NCBI GenBank assembly: GCA_003989065.1
Contig: RXIW01000008.1
Coordinates: forward strand, 1-64,000
DNA length: 64,000 nucleotides
Source: Candidatus Competibacteraceae bacterium
GTDB taxonomy: Bacteria > Pseudomonadota > Gammaproteobacteria > Competibacterales > Competibacteraceae
Direction: 5' to 3'
Part shown: positions 1 to 8,858 of the stretch, in pieces
Position numbering within the stretch: the stretch's first letter is position 1
How the letters are laid out: every line of letters starts with the position of its first letter
Notes under the pieces: generated by a model
What the model was told of the DNA's origin: nothing
Database searches by the model: none
What the model saw: the letters and a program-made list of their open reading frames with translations, nothing else
Program-made: the position numbers and the translations under genes

Positions 1-609
1 GTACTGCGGTTGATCATGGCCGACAGCGGTCACTAGGTCCGGATTCAGATCGAGCAGGGTTTCGAGGTTGATGCTGGGACCACGCCCGACTTCCGCTACT
101 TGACCGGCGTCGATGCGACGACGCGCAGCAGGAGAATACACATTGTCATAGGTGCTGACCGCAACCAGCCGATCCAAAGCTCCCAATAATTCCAGATGCG
201 ACAAATGGGTGGTGGACAGGATGGCGATGGAGCGAATGGGAATTTCGATTACTTGGGCACCGCCAGTGTCTTCTGGAACCGGCGTGCCACATTGCACCAG
301 GATATAGCGGAAACTTTCCTTGGCCTCGGGCCATGGCATGGTAACGGTCAATACCTTGTAATGCTTGAAGTATTGCAAGGCAAAGCCTTTGGCATAAGCC
401 AACGTGGCTTTCTCCGGAAAATAGTCAACATTGGGGTCGTAGTGTTCCACGCAACCGCTGGTCAGATTCACGGTCGGCGGCGCGGCAGCCGGCTCATCGG
501 CCAACGCAGCATGCATCGAAAGCAACAGGCAGATCAAACCGAACGCCAGTCGAGTTCGAACAAGGATGGGCTGGCCATTGAGCAAACGGACTGGCAACGG
601 GAGCGGCAT
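1..609 (-). CDS. ABC transporter substrate-binding protein, metal-chelate/B12 type (partial, C-terminus off window)
   Basis: Reading from the ATG at 609 down to base 1 gives 203 codons with no stop, so the 3' end lies outside the window. An N-terminal hydrophobic segment (about residues 20-37, ending ALA) looks like a signal peptide. The segment 'STTHLSHLELLGALDRL' followed by an 'INLETLLDLNPDLV' stretch is typical of class III periplasmic binding proteins for B12, siderophores or heme (COG0614, BtuF/FepB fold). It starts 2 bases after the tonB stop and lies downstream of a cobalamin riboswitch and two TonB-dependent receptors. It therefore probably delivers cobalamin or another metal chelate to an inner-membrane ABC importer encoded beyond the edge. 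The ligand cannot be fixed from sequence alone. Confidence 0.8.
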   Translation of the reverse strand, partial: MPLPLPVRLLNGQPILVRTRLAFGLICLLLSMHAALADEPAAAPPTVNLTSGCVEHYDPNVDYFPEKATLAYAKGFALQYFKHYKVLTVTMPWPEAKESFRYILVQCGTPVPEDTGGAQVIEIPIRSIAILSTTHLSHLELLGALDRLVAVSTYDNVYSPAARRRIDAGQVAEVGRGPSINLETLLDLNPDLVTAVGHDQPQY

Positions 610-613
610 GAAA

Positions 614-1549
614 TCACCCTTGACCTTGTAGCTTGAAAGTGATCGGCACCAGCAAGGTCGCATCCACTGGCTGGCCGCCGCGCTGAGCCGGCTTGAATCG
701 CCAGCGTTTGACGGACTCCAAAGCCGCATCGTCCAGCACGGCATAACCGCTGCTGCGTTCGACCCGGACAGTCCCCACCGATCCAGTCGCCATCACCTGA
801 ATGTGCAGGACTACCCTGCCCTCGTAACCCAAACGACGGGCGAAAGCGGGATAAACAGGTTCGGGGCGATAGGCGGGCGCTGGTTTGCTGTCGCCCAGAC
901 CAGCACCGGAAACGGCCGCGCCCTGCGCGCCTGAACCGATTGCCGTGCCGGCCTGGGTGTGACCGCCGCCCGCGCCCGTCGCCATGGTCATCGCACCAGC
1001 CATCGATCCTGACACAGCCGCAGCTGGCAGCGCAGTTTCCGCTTCATGTCCGCGTACAGTCGGCACGCTGGACATAACCGGCTTAGATGATGACTTCTCG
1101 AGCGTCAATGTGGGTTTGGGTTGGGGCGCAGATTGAGATTCCACCTTGGGCCTGGGCTTCGGTTTCGGCGCAGGCGGGGATTCCACCTTAGGCTTGGGCT
1201 TCGGTTTTGACACGGGCTTCAGCCTCGGTTCCGGTTTGGCAGGCGGAACCTGGGCAACCGGAAGCACCGCAAGCGGGAGCGCTGGCGCAAGCTCAGCCAC
1301 CGCTGGGGTAGCAGGTGACGAAACGGTTGCCGAGGCCATCTCCGGCACTTCTGAAGTAGCCGCCACCGACCCAGCCGCGCCCCCCGACTGGATCGCGCGC
1401 GCCGGTAACAGTATCACGGTCACCGGCAATGGCTTGGGCGGCGTGGAAGGCAGCGCCATGATCAAAGTCAACCCCAACCCGGCCACCCCGAGATGCGCCA
1501 GCGCGGATAACCCCGCCATCGCCAGTCGTTGTCCAAGGCCAGGTTGCAT
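614..1549 (-). CDS. tonB: Energy transducer TonB
   Basis: TonB is the periplasm-spanning protein that passes proton-motive force from ExbB/ExbD to outer-membrane receptors. The 311-residue product has one N-terminal membrane anchor (about residues 9-33) and a long Pro/Lys/Glu-rich linker (about 100-155, repeated KPKPKPK and APKPKPRP). After a Gly/Ala-rich stretch comes a C-terminal TonB domain (about 225-311) with the usual 'YPAFARRLGYEGRVVL' start and 'SVKRWRFKPA' end. It lies 5 bases downstream of exbD and just upstream of the binding protein, so exbB-exbD-tonB is a complete dedicated energising unit for the two receptors encoded upstream. Confidence 0.95.
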   Translation of the reverse strand: MQPGLGQRLAMAGLSALAHLGVAGLGLTLIMALPSTPPKPLPVTVILLPARAIQSGGAAGSVAATSEVPEMASATVSSPATPAVAELAPALPLAVLPVAQVPPAKPEPRLKPVSKPKPKPKVESPPAPKPKPRPKVESQSAPQPKPTLTLEKSSSKPVMSSVPTVRGHEAETALPAAAVSGSMAGAMTMATGAGGGHTQAGTAIGSGAQGAAVSGAGLGDSKPAPAYRPEPVYPAFARRLGYEGRVVLHIQVMATGSVGTVRVERSSGYAVLDDAALESVKRWRFKPAQRGGQPVDATLLVPITFKLQGQG

Positions 1550-1554
1550 GATCG

Positions 1555-1989
1555 CTAGCGCTCTTTGGGAATCCCAGGTTCGGTGACGAACCCGATCCGG
1601 GTCAGGCCATGACGCTGCGCGGCAGCCATCACCTCGGCCAGACGCTGGTAGGGCGTATTCCGGTCGGCGTACAGATGCAGCTCCGGCCTGGGCTCCTGCT
1701 GCGCGGCGGTCTGCAAGCGCGACTCGAAATCGGCCGTGCTCACGGCGACGCCATCCCAGGACAGTTGCCCGGCCGCATCAATGCCTAATTCCACCGGCGG
1801 CGGACCTTCCGTCGCCGCTGAACCCGCGACATCCGCCCTGGGCAAATCGACGGTCAGACGCTGGGTGATGAGCGGCAGGGTGATCATGAAAATCACCAGC
1901 AACACCAACATCACATCGACCAGCGGGGTGGTGTTGATCTCGGCCACGGGTTGGCTGTGGCGACCATGCTGAAAACTGCCGAACGCCAT
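1555..1989 (-). CDS. exbD: Biopolymer transport protein ExbD
   Basis: Inner-membrane proton-channel partner of ExbB in the Ton system. The 144-residue protein has a short cytoplasmic N-terminus, one transmembrane helix (about 22-43) and a periplasmic domain. The helix begins 'TTPLVDVMLVLLVIF' and carries Asp25, the position of the protonatable aspartate in E. coli ExbD. Its ATG overlaps the exbB stop as ATGA, indicating translational coupling. Family assignment is secure. Confidence 0.95.
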   Translation of the reverse strand: MAFGSFQHGRHSQPVAEINTTPLVDVMLVLLVIFMITLPLITQRLTVDLPRADVAGSAATEGPPPVELGIDAAGQLSWDGVAVSTADFESRLQTAAQQEPRPELHLYADRNTPYQRLAEVMAAAQRHGLTRIGFVTEPGIPKER

Positions 1990-2705
1990 CAGCCGCGCTC
2001 CGCATGGGCAGGCTGGATCACGCCCACAGCTTGATCCGCTGGCGTGGGGTCGGTGCGGTGCGGCGGCGGCATTCCGGCCAGCAGGAAAGCGTGTAGATCG
2101 TAGGCGAAACCATCCAGCGCCACGAGCCGCAAGCGGTTGGCGCGGGCGAACAGGTTGTAGGCGACCACTGCCGGAATCGCGACCGCCAACCCCGCGCCGG
2201 TCATGACCAGCGCCTCCCCCACCGGTCCCGCCACCTGATCGAGCGTCGCCTGACCGCTGTTACCGAGCGCCAGTAGCGCATGGTGCACGCTCCAGACCGT
2301 GCCGAACAAACCGACGAACGGCGCGGTGCTGCCCACCGTCGCCAACACGGTCATCCCAAACTCCAGCGCGGCGCTTTCCGCATCGAGCGCCTGTCGCAAG
2401 GCACGCGTCACCCAGGCATCCAGCTCGTCAGCACGGGACGATCGGGCACAGCGGCGGGCGATATCCAACCCGGTCTGCGCCAGCCGAATCAGAGCATGGT
2501 TGGGCTGGGCGGCAAGCACCTGGTTCTGGGTGGGTTGCGGCCAGAACCAATCCAGAAAGCGCCGTTCAGCCAGTCGCTGCCGACGGTAATCGCCGTATTT
2601 CAGCAGAATCACCGACCAGGTCATGATCGACATGATCAGAAGAATCGCAGCCGTTGTCAGACTGATCGCGTCCGTCTGACGGAAATAGATGCTCACAGTT
2701 TCCAT
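1989..2705 (-). CDS. exbB: MotA/TolQ/ExbB proton channel family protein
   Basis: Forms the inner-membrane proton channel with ExbD. There are three hydrophobic segments (about residues 15-37, 120-145 and 155-185 of 238). The signature 'STAPFVGLFGTVWSV' and the final helix 'GEALVMTGAGLAVAIPAV' are typical of ExbB/TolQ. A TTG at 2720 is in frame, but the ATG at 2705 preceded by GAGAGAGATTGG is the better start. Only 24 bases separate it from the end of the copper-type receptor, so it is probably co-transcribed with it. ExbB rather than TolQ is preferred because a TonB and receptors, not TolA/TolB, are adjacent. Confidence 0.93.
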   Translation of the reverse strand: METVSIYFRQTDAISLTTAAILLIMSIMTWSVILLKYGDYRRQRLAERRFLDWFWPQPTQNQVLAAQPNHALIRLAQTGLDIARRCARSSRADELDAWVTRALRQALDAESAALEFGMTVLATVGSTAPFVGLFGTVWSVHHALLALGNSGQATLDQVAGPVGEALVMTGAGLAVAIPAVVAYNLFARANRLRLVALDGFAYDLHAFLLAGMPPPHRTDPTPADQAVGVIQPAHAERG

Positions 2706-2729
2706 CCCAATCTCTCTCAAATTCCACGT

Positions 2730-4967
2730 TCAAAAATTGAAGCTGACAGCTGCATAGAATGAACGCCCCAAACCAGGGACCGCGATACCCCATGGAATAC
2801 CATTAATCGACATGGTTTTCCCTTGACCGGTATAAGCACCACCGTTCGGCACGTAGTACAATTTGTCAAATACATTCTCGACACCGAAATCCAAGCGCGT
2901 TTTCTGCCATGAATAGCTACCATTCAGATTCAACAAGCCATACCCTGGGGTGTTGATCTCATTGCGAACTTCGGAAACATCATCTTTTTCCTGTGCCATC
3001 ACCAGTTGCATATTGCCATTCCAGCCGCCCAGCTGGTGAGTCACTGTCACAGTGGCGCTCAAAGGCATGATATTGTAAAGGCCGTCATCAGTATCAAGGT
3101 TCGTACCATTCACATAACTCAACACTCCCGTCAAACCAAAGTCGCCCCACTCGTTCTTGCCCAGAGGCATGCGTCCCGACACATCGATACCATAAATTCG
3201 CGCTGGCTGATTGACGTATTGCAACACGACAAACTGATCGGTCGTAGTGGCATTGGCAGCCGTACAGGATGCGCCGGAGGCGCAACGCATCGCATCGATA
3301 TAATCGGTGACATGGCTATAGTATGGAGTCGCTTTCAACTGCCAAGCACGATCCGGAGTATGCCAATCGAACGTGGCGCTCAGGATATGGGCAACCTCTG
3401 ACTCTAGATCGAGATTACCGATATAGCCATTACCATCGCCTACCGTGTTGTTCATGACCGCCGCCATACTCCAAGTCGACCAAGTGTAAAGCTCGTACAG
3501 ATTAGGAGCGCGTGATTTCTGTGCTAGTCCGATCTCATAGGTTTGCGTTGCATCAGGGGTAAAACGCAACAAGGCTGCTAGATCCAAATTCTGGAAGGTC
3601 TTGCGATGATTCTGACTGTTGAATGTGGCGCTATCGATGAGTTGATTATTGACCATCGTACCCATGCCATTGGTTTCGGCATAGCCATGAACATCGCCAG
3701 CATCCGTAATCACGGTTTCGTGGCGTACTCCTAGTAAACTCATCCACTGTGGATTCATGTTCGTCTGCCATTCCCCAAAAATCGCATAGCGATCACGACT
3801 GCCATCATTGATATTTTCAAAGGTATTAGGGCTCATATTGCCGCCGGATGGTGGCCACCAATCATCCAAGCGATAGCCCTGATATTCACCGCCAATCTTG
3901 AGAATATCGCGTTCTGATAGATCGATGGCGGCATTGAGCAAAGCCCCGATGGTATCGGCCTTGGTATTCATTGGCATGCCAGGAATAGTCGCTGGAGTAC
4001 CATAATAGTATTGTTTATCATCGCCAAACTGCATCTCATGATCGACCGTCTGATAGTAAGTACGCGCCTCCAATAGACCCCACTGATATTGCCCGGTATA
4101 ACCAAGATTGACGATGGTATTGTCATTTTCGGTCATATCCATCCGCTGATTCGGAAATCCTTCATAAGGGATATTCTGCACATCTACTTGCGCGGTAAAC
4201 AGATGGTTAGCCTCACGATAGGCAATACCGAGCGATTGGTTGGTCGCCTGGTAGGCAGAAGAACCCACCACATCACCATCCAGCCAACCTCTTCCCAGCG
4301 CTGCTGGACCCGACTGTTTGAAATTGCCACCAGCGCTGTAATTACTGGCATCGACGGTATATCCGCTATAAGTCAAATTTAGCTTTTCACTGGCCAGCGT
4401 TACTATGGCATTAGCACCCAAGATCTCACCATTGCTGCGGTAAAAAGCGCCCAGTTGGCCACTGACGATATTGTCTTGGCCAGAGCTGGCAAACACCGGT
4501 GCCATGGATTCGATTTGAATCGTCCCACCAAGGCTATCACCGCCGACACTAACTGGGGTAATGCCGGCATACACCGTAATTTTTCCTACTTGGGTCGGTG
4601 AAATATAGGAAAGAGCCGGATTCATGTGATTCGGGCAAGCTGTCATTAGATCCATACCGTCTACCTGGGTGCGAACTCGATCATCCGCCAAACCGTGAAT
4701 CACCGGTAAACTGGAAATGCCACCAGCACCTTGCAGGGATACGCCGGGCACATCGCGCAGCAGGCTTGCCGTATCGCTGGTGACATATCGTTTGGAGGCT
4801 AGATCGTTGGTATCGAGCGTTGTCGTATTCAGTGTTTGATCGGTTAATCGTGATGCAGTGACGACCATCTCATCTAGTGACGGACCTTCGTCCCACCCCC
4901 AGGCCATTCCTGCCGCACTCGCCAAAATATCGACGGCGAACAATTGTATTACGCGTTTCTTATTCAC
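2730..4967 (-). CDS. TonB-dependent outer-membrane receptor, OprC/NosA-like (probable copper receptor)
   Basis: A 745-residue TonB-dependent receptor: signal-like N-terminus, TonB box about residues 32-38 (DEMVVTA), plug domain to about 160, then a beta-barrel ending in Phe (AAVSFNF). In the plug, Cys111 and Met115 (CPNHM) form a CxxxM motif; in the barrel, His310 and Met312 (HEM) form an HxM motif. These two motifs make the Cu-binding site of Pseudomonas OprC, so copper is the most likely substrate; the numbering is my count from the GTG start. The GTG at 4967 is chosen because the nearby upstream ATG is out of frame and stops at once. It is separated from the B12-type receptor by a 217-base gap with a hairpin and a palindrome, so it may have its own promoter. 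Confidence 0.85.
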   Translation of the reverse strand: MNKKRVIQLFAVDILASAAGMAWGWDEGPSLDEMVVTASRLTDQTLNTTTLDTNDLASKRYVTSDTASLLRDVPGVSLQGAGGISSLPVIHGLADDRVRTQVDGMDLMTACPNHMNPALSYISPTQVGKITVYAGITPVSVGGDSLGGTIQIESMAPVFASSGQDNIVSGQLGAFYRSNGEILGANAIVTLASEKLNLTYSGYTVDASNYSAGGNFKQSGPAALGRGWLDGDVVGSSAYQATNQSLGIAYREANHLFTAQVDVQNIPYEGFPNQRMDMTENDNTIVNLGYTGQYQWGLLEARTYYQTVDHEMQFGDDKQYYYGTPATIPGMPMNTKADTIGALLNAAIDLSERDILKIGGEYQGYRLDDWWPPSGGNMSPNTFENINDGSRDRYAIFGEWQTNMNPQWMSLLGVRHETVITDAGDVHGYAETNGMGTMVNNQLIDSATFNSQNHRKTFQNLDLAALLRFTPDATQTYEIGLAQKSRAPNLYELYTWSTWSMAAVMNNTVGDGNGYIGNLDLESEVAHILSATFDWHTPDRAWQLKATPYYSHVTDYIDAMRCASGASCTAANATTTDQFVVLQYVNQPARIYGIDVSGRMPLGKNEWGDFGLTGVLSYVNGTNLDTDDGLYNIMPLSATVTVTHQLGGWNGNMQLVMAQEKDDVSEVRNEINTPGYGLLNLNGSYSWQKTRLDFGVENVFDKLYYVPNGGAYTGQGKTMSINGIPWGIAVPGLGRSFYAAVSFNF

Positions 4968-5078
4968 TTTGCATATCCCCTTCGCCTCAGCAGCTCCACG
5001 ACTCAGAGCTGTATTATTTTTGAGTAATTACCGCATGAAAAAGCGGTTGATATTAGCGAGGGGTATGCATATTTGGAA

Positions 5079-5095
5079 TGCGACAATATGTCGCA
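5079..5095. promoter_or_regulatory. Palindromic operator candidate upstream of the OprC-like receptor
   Basis: The 17-base perfect dyad TGCGACA-ATA-TGTCGCA has 7-base arms and a 3-base centre. It lies about 110 bases upstream of the receptor GTG. On the minus strand a possible promoter follows: TTCCAA, 17 bases, then TAATAT. The form is that of a dimeric regulator's operator, but I do not recognise the regulator. Function is inferred from symmetry and position. Confidence 0.45.
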
Positions 5096-5145
5096 CCTCC
5101 GACTTCCATGACGTGAAAGATACGAGAGCCATCAAAATATCGTCT

Positions 5146-5180
5146 CAATACTCGCAGCAAGCGAATAGCTGCGAGTATTG
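5146..5180 (-). terminator. Hairpin directly after the btuB-like gene
   Basis: A perfect 13-base inverted repeat (CAATACTCGCAGC and its complement) encloses a 9-base loop, starting 4 bases after the stop codon of the btuB-like gene. There is no clean T-run on either side: the minus strand continues AGACGATATTTT. It may be a weak or Rho-assisted terminator or an mRNA-stabilising structure. It separates the riboswitch-controlled receptor from the genes downstream. Confidence 0.55.
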
Positions 5181-5184
5181 AAAT

Positions 5185-7245
5185 CTACAGTTTCCATTCC
5201 AATCCCACCAGAGCATAAATGCCTGGCTGCTCGTAGCCAATTTCTTCGACGATATCTTCATTGAAGAGATTGTCGATTCGGCCATAAACCGTGAACGCTT
5301 GATTGATTTTGGCTCGGCCAAATACCGAGACTGTAGTATAGGCATCGGTTTCCTTATCGCCATTCCAACGTAAACGGGGACCGTTGTAATAGACATTGGC
5401 ACCGAGCGAATAACGATCCTGCTGATAATTCACACCCAGATTGGCGGTATTGTAAGCGACTTGCACCGTTCGGTAGCGCACACCGTCTTCTTCACTCCAG
5501 GAATCGGTATAGGTATAGTTGCCGTTCAAGCTCCAATTCTGGTCGATCCAATAATTGCCGACTAATTCCACCCCCTGGCTTTGGCCATTATCCCGGTTGA
5601 CATAGGTACCACCATAAGTGCCATCGGGATTGACTTGACCAATGAAGGTAATGATGTCGTCCAGCTGAGTATGCCAATAGGTCAGCTCGAAATTCAGCCG
5701 TTTGGCCAGGAAGGCCTGGCGCAGGCCGGCTTCGATGGTACGACCTTCCTCAGGCTGCACATTGGGATTGCCGTAAGTTGGATCGAACAGCTGGGAAAAA
5801 CTGGGTGCTTTGAAACTCGTGCCATAATTGGCGAATACCGTGCTACCGGCGTCCTTGAAGGTATAGGATGCGCCAACCTTGCCGGTGGTATGACTGCCAT
5901 ATTGCGCATCCTGGTTATTGCGCAAGCCAACGCGCAAGACCATGGCATCGTTGAGCAATGCCAGGACATCGTTTATATAAAAGGCGTTGCTGTGATTATC
6001 GGCATCGAGATCGCCGTATTTCCCCCACGTCTTACCAGACTGGTCATAATACTCATAGCCGAACAATACGGTATTCTTGCCTGTCGCCAGTTTTGAATCC
6101 CATAGCAAGTTGTAATCGAATTGGAAATTCTCGTTTTCATAGAAATAAGGCTTGCCATCGCCAGTATCGTAAACTGGCACTGATTCACCCTTGCTATAGT
6201 AATGGGTATAGTCCAAGGTAAAATCGTCTGTTGGCGCCGATACATAACCTAACAGACCGTCGTCGGCATCCTTGTTGGAATTCTTTTTTCGACTCCAGCC
6301 GATGAGCGCCTTTTGGCGCAGATTATCGCTCAATTGATTCTTGATATTGATTGAACCAATCGTTTGCTGGTTTTGGTTATACTGATTGGGATCTGGCAAT
6401 TGAAAGGCCCACCATGGCGTTTCAGGCGAATCCTGTGCATAAGATTCTCGCAGTTCCGCATAATTGAAGTTGGTATCCATATAGAGCAAACTGCCTTCTA
6501 CGGACAACCAGTTTCCTTGCTTGTAATCGACTTTGAGCTGCGGAGAGAAATTCCGATAAAACTCGTCATCGTGAACGCCATCGCTATCGATATAGGCCAG
6601 ATTGAGCGAATAGCCGAAATCACCCTGGGTGCCCCGCAACGAACCATAGCCCTGTTTCCAGTTCAACGAGCCGTACTCGGCACCCAATTCTGGATGAGTA
6701 CCCGGCAACGCACCCTTGGTGGTGATCGAGATGACCCCAGCGACGCTATCGGCGCCATACAAGTCCGCCTCCGGACCCCGCAGAATCTCGATTCGTTCGA
6801 TCAGCTTTGGATTGATTTGGCCGATGAAATTGCCGACGCCGGACGACATGCCTTCGTTGATCTTGACCCCATCCACCACGACCAGAAAGTAGGCACTGGG
6901 CAGTCCCCTGGCTTTTGGATAGTTGAATTGCCCCGGACCGCCTGCCTGCTTGAATTGGACATTGCCGAGTTCGCGCAATATCGCAGTGGTATCGGAGAAA
7001 TTTCTTTCCTTGATCTGCTCTTCGGTAATGACCGTGACCGACTGGGTCGAATACTGTGCTGGAATATCGATCTTGGTCGAAGTGACAACGACATCGGTCA
7101 GGGTATCGGTCGCAGCATCGCTATCGAATGCGATGGCCTGCGGCGTTGCCAGAGACAGGCCCGTTAAACAAAAACCGATGCCACCAGACAACGACAGGCG
7201 AGAGCGTAATGCTCCTGAATGGGGAAGGATAAAGCTGAAGCACAT
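5185..7245 (-). CDS. btuB: TonB-dependent receptor, BtuB-like (probable cobalamin receptor)
   Basis: Outer-membrane receptor of 686 residues that probably imports vitamin B12 or a related corrinoid. It has an N-terminal signal peptide, a TonB box about residues 47-53 (LTDVVVTS), a plug domain with 'IERIEILRGPEADLYGADS' and 'AGVISITTKG', and a beta-barrel. The last residue is Leu (LEWKL), not the usual Phe. The ATG at 7245 has GGAG seven bases upstream. The function call rests mainly on the cobalamin riboswitch in its leader and on the adjacent TonB-ExbBD and binding-protein genes. The protein alone would be only 'TonB-dependent receptor'. Confidence 0.85.
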   Translation of the reverse strand: MCFSFILPHSGALRSRLSLSGGIGFCLTGLSLATPQAIAFDSDAATDTLTDVVVTSTKIDIPAQYSTQSVTVITEEQIKERNFSDTTAILRELGNVQFKQAGGPGQFNYPKARGLPSAYFLVVVDGVKINEGMSSGVGNFIGQINPKLIERIEILRGPEADLYGADSVAGVISITTKGALPGTHPELGAEYGSLNWKQGYGSLRGTQGDFGYSLNLAYIDSDGVHDDEFYRNFSPQLKVDYKQGNWLSVEGSLLYMDTNFNYAELRESYAQDSPETPWWAFQLPDPNQYNQNQQTIGSINIKNQLSDNLRQKALIGWSRKKNSNKDADDGLLGYVSAPTDDFTLDYTHYYSKGESVPVYDTGDGKPYFYENENFQFDYNLLWDSKLATGKNTVLFGYEYYDQSGKTWGKYGDLDADNHSNAFYINDVLALLNDAMVLRVGLRNNQDAQYGSHTTGKVGASYTFKDAGSTVFANYGTSFKAPSFSQLFDPTYGNPNVQPEEGRTIEAGLRQAFLAKRLNFELTYWHTQLDDIITFIGQVNPDGTYGGTYVNRDNGQSQGVELVGNYWIDQNWSLNGNYTYTDSWSEEDGVRYRTVQVAYNTANLGVNYQQDRYSLGANVYYNGPRLRWNGDKETDAYTTVSVFGRAKINQAFTVYGRIDNLFNEDIVEEIGYEQPGIYALVGLEWKL

Positions 7246-7491
7246 GGACAGACTCCGTCAACATTTGTCGGAAACAAATGGAAACAGCGTCTGCTAAGCG
7301 CAAGGACAACGATGGCAGCGCCAAAAGGCGGCAAATGCCGATCGGTCTGGTATAGCGGCCGAGACCGAACATCTGCAGGCATGAGCATGTCACCCGATCA
7401 GCGGACCTAACGCATAGCAACGCACGAGGCGTCACCAAAACGGTAGACCGCACCCCTGACACACCCCGTCCAAAGGTAGGTGACGCAATTG

Positions 7492-7652
7492 ACGGCAGGT
7501 CTCCTGGCTTGCGAGTCAGGGCTTTCCGCTCGGCCTTCCCGGTCGTTCCATCCGACCAGTGGCATAGGGTGAGCGTCGGCTCGTCGCTTACAGTTGCGGG
7601 GGCAGCCACGGTTTTGCGCTGGTCAAGCGCACCGTGTTCCCTTTTCATCCCA
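7492..7652 (-). ncRNA. Cobalamin (AdoCbl) riboswitch
   Basis: On the minus strand this stretch has the conserved blocks of the cobalamin riboswitch in order: GGGAACACGGTG, then GTGGCTGCCCCCGCAACTGT followed by AAGCG, then CCACTGG, GGGAAGGC, and the 3' B12 box AAGCCAGGAGACCTGCC (complement at 7494-7510). It lies about 246 bases upstream of the btuB-like ATG. B12 binding is expected to shut off translation or transcription of the receptor. I cannot define the expression platform; the 246-base stretch after the aptamer has no clear T-tract terminator. This is one of the firmest calls in the window. Confidence 0.95.
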
Positions 7653-7858
7653 CTTGGGGGAACCGTCTGAGCGAAATGCTACAGTGCAGCAAACTCGATT
7701 GCAACCACGCTGTCAGAACTCCGGGTGTCAGCCACTGCAGCACCGGGGCGCAAAGCGTAGGCGCAGATCCGTTGGGGGACTGCGATCGACCCGCCAAGCC
7801 CTTGCCACCCCGACCGCTTATCCGCACCCCGTCAGCTTGCGTAAGAGGAATAAAACGA

Positions 7859-8371
7859 ATGAAAGCAAAGCTTGTCATCAGGAACGAGATCGACGCCGAT
7901 ATCGAGGCCATCAGCGCAGTCACGGTCGCCGCCTTCAAAACGCTGAAGATCAGCAATCACACCGAGCAATTCATCATCGCAGCGCTGCGCGCCGCCAAGG
8001 CCCTTTCGGTATCGATGGTTGCGGAAATCGATGGGCGGGTGGTGGGACATATCGCCTTCTCCCCAGTCACTCTTTCGGACGGCACGCCGAACTGGTATGG
8101 CCTCGGGCCCATCTCGGTATTACCGGAATACCAGCGGCAAGGCATCGGCAAAGCCCTGATACAGACAGGCTTGTCACAGCTGAAAGATATGAAGGCGCAA
8201 GGATGCTGTCTGGTCGGGCATCCGGATTACTATAAGAAATTCGGATTCGCCAACACCTCGAAGCTGGTGCTGGAAGGCGTGCCGCCGCAGGTCTTCTTCG
8301 TGCGGTCCTTCGACGGACGCGTTCCGCAAGGCAAGGTCGTTTTCCACGACGGCTTCAGCGCGGAAAGCTGA
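7859..8371 (+). CDS. GNAT family N-acetyltransferase, YhbS type
   Basis: A 170-residue single-domain acetyltransferase. The acetyl-CoA-binding motif is visible as 'VLPEYQRQGIGKALI' (Q-R-Q-G-I-G-K), preceded by 'WYGLGPISV' and followed by 'HPDYYKKFGF', the signature of the YhbS subgroup (COG3153). The open frame extends back to 7634, but that part overlaps the riboswitch on the other strand. The ATG at 7859 with AGAGGA upstream gives the conserved start. The substrate is unknown. It is divergent from the B12-uptake genes and probably unrelated to them. Confidence 0.85.
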   Translation: MKAKLVIRNEIDADIEAISAVTVAAFKTLKISNHTEQFIIAALRAAKALSVSMVAEIDGRVVGHIAFSPVTLSDGTPNWYGLGPISVLPEYQRQGIGKALIQTGLSQLKDMKAQGCCLVGHPDYYKKFGFANTSKLVLEGVPPQVFFVRSFDGRVPQGKVVFHDGFSAES

Positions 8372-8438
8372 ATCGACATCATCGACACAGAGGCGTCAGT
8401 CAGGCGACAGGACGCGCCAGACCTGACCGACGGCTCGT

Positions 8439-8858
8439 TCACCAGGATGCCGGATACTCGTCGTGAGTGGGCAGCCCTCCGCTCGGGCAACCCCACGACG
8501 CTCTGGATGCCCAGAAAATGTGATCCGTAGGCGCCAACGGCAGCGGCTCATCCAAGGAACCGGCCGGAATCACCATCATGGAGCCAATGCGCCGCAACCG
8601 CGGAACCGGACAGCCGCAATGGCTGCAAAACCACTTGCTGAAACTCTCCGCTGCAGGAAGATCGTAGCGGGTGATGACGTCCTCCCCCGACAGCCAGCGG
8701 AACTGGCTGGGTTCGACCGTCAGATTGGTGGCGTGGCCCGTACCCGTACCCTTGCGACAGCGCGAGCAATGGCAATGCACCATCTTCTGGAACGGCGGAT
8801 CCACTTCGAACGTCACCGCCCCGCACAGACAACTACCGTGAATGCTGGACTCGCTCAT
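8439..8858 (-). CDS. GFA (glutathione-dependent formaldehyde-activating enzyme-like) family protein
   Basis: About 139 residues with the Cys pattern of the GFA/CENP-V fold: 'GSCLCGAVTFEV' near the N-terminus, 'HCHCSRCRKGTGTGH' in the middle and 'CSHCGCPV' later. These ligate one or two zinc ions. Most members are of unknown function despite the name; a formaldehyde role should not be assumed. The ATG at 8858, preceded by GGGAGAAAGCGA, is preferred over the upstream in-frame start at 8879. It converges on the GNAT gene and is divergent from the next one. Confidence 0.85.
   Translation of the reverse strand: MSESSIHGSCLCGAVTFEVDPPFQKMVHCHCSRCRKGTGTGHATNLTVEPSQFRWLSGEDVITRYDLPAAESFSKWFCSHCGCPVPRLRRIGSMMVIPAGSLDEPLPLAPTDHIFWASRASWGCPSGGLPTHDEYPASW

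Noticed and set aside
7634-7858. N-terminal extension of the YhbS-type acetyltransferase
   Set aside because: It overlaps the cobalamin riboswitch on the other strand and the ATG at 7859 has a ribosome site and matches the family start.
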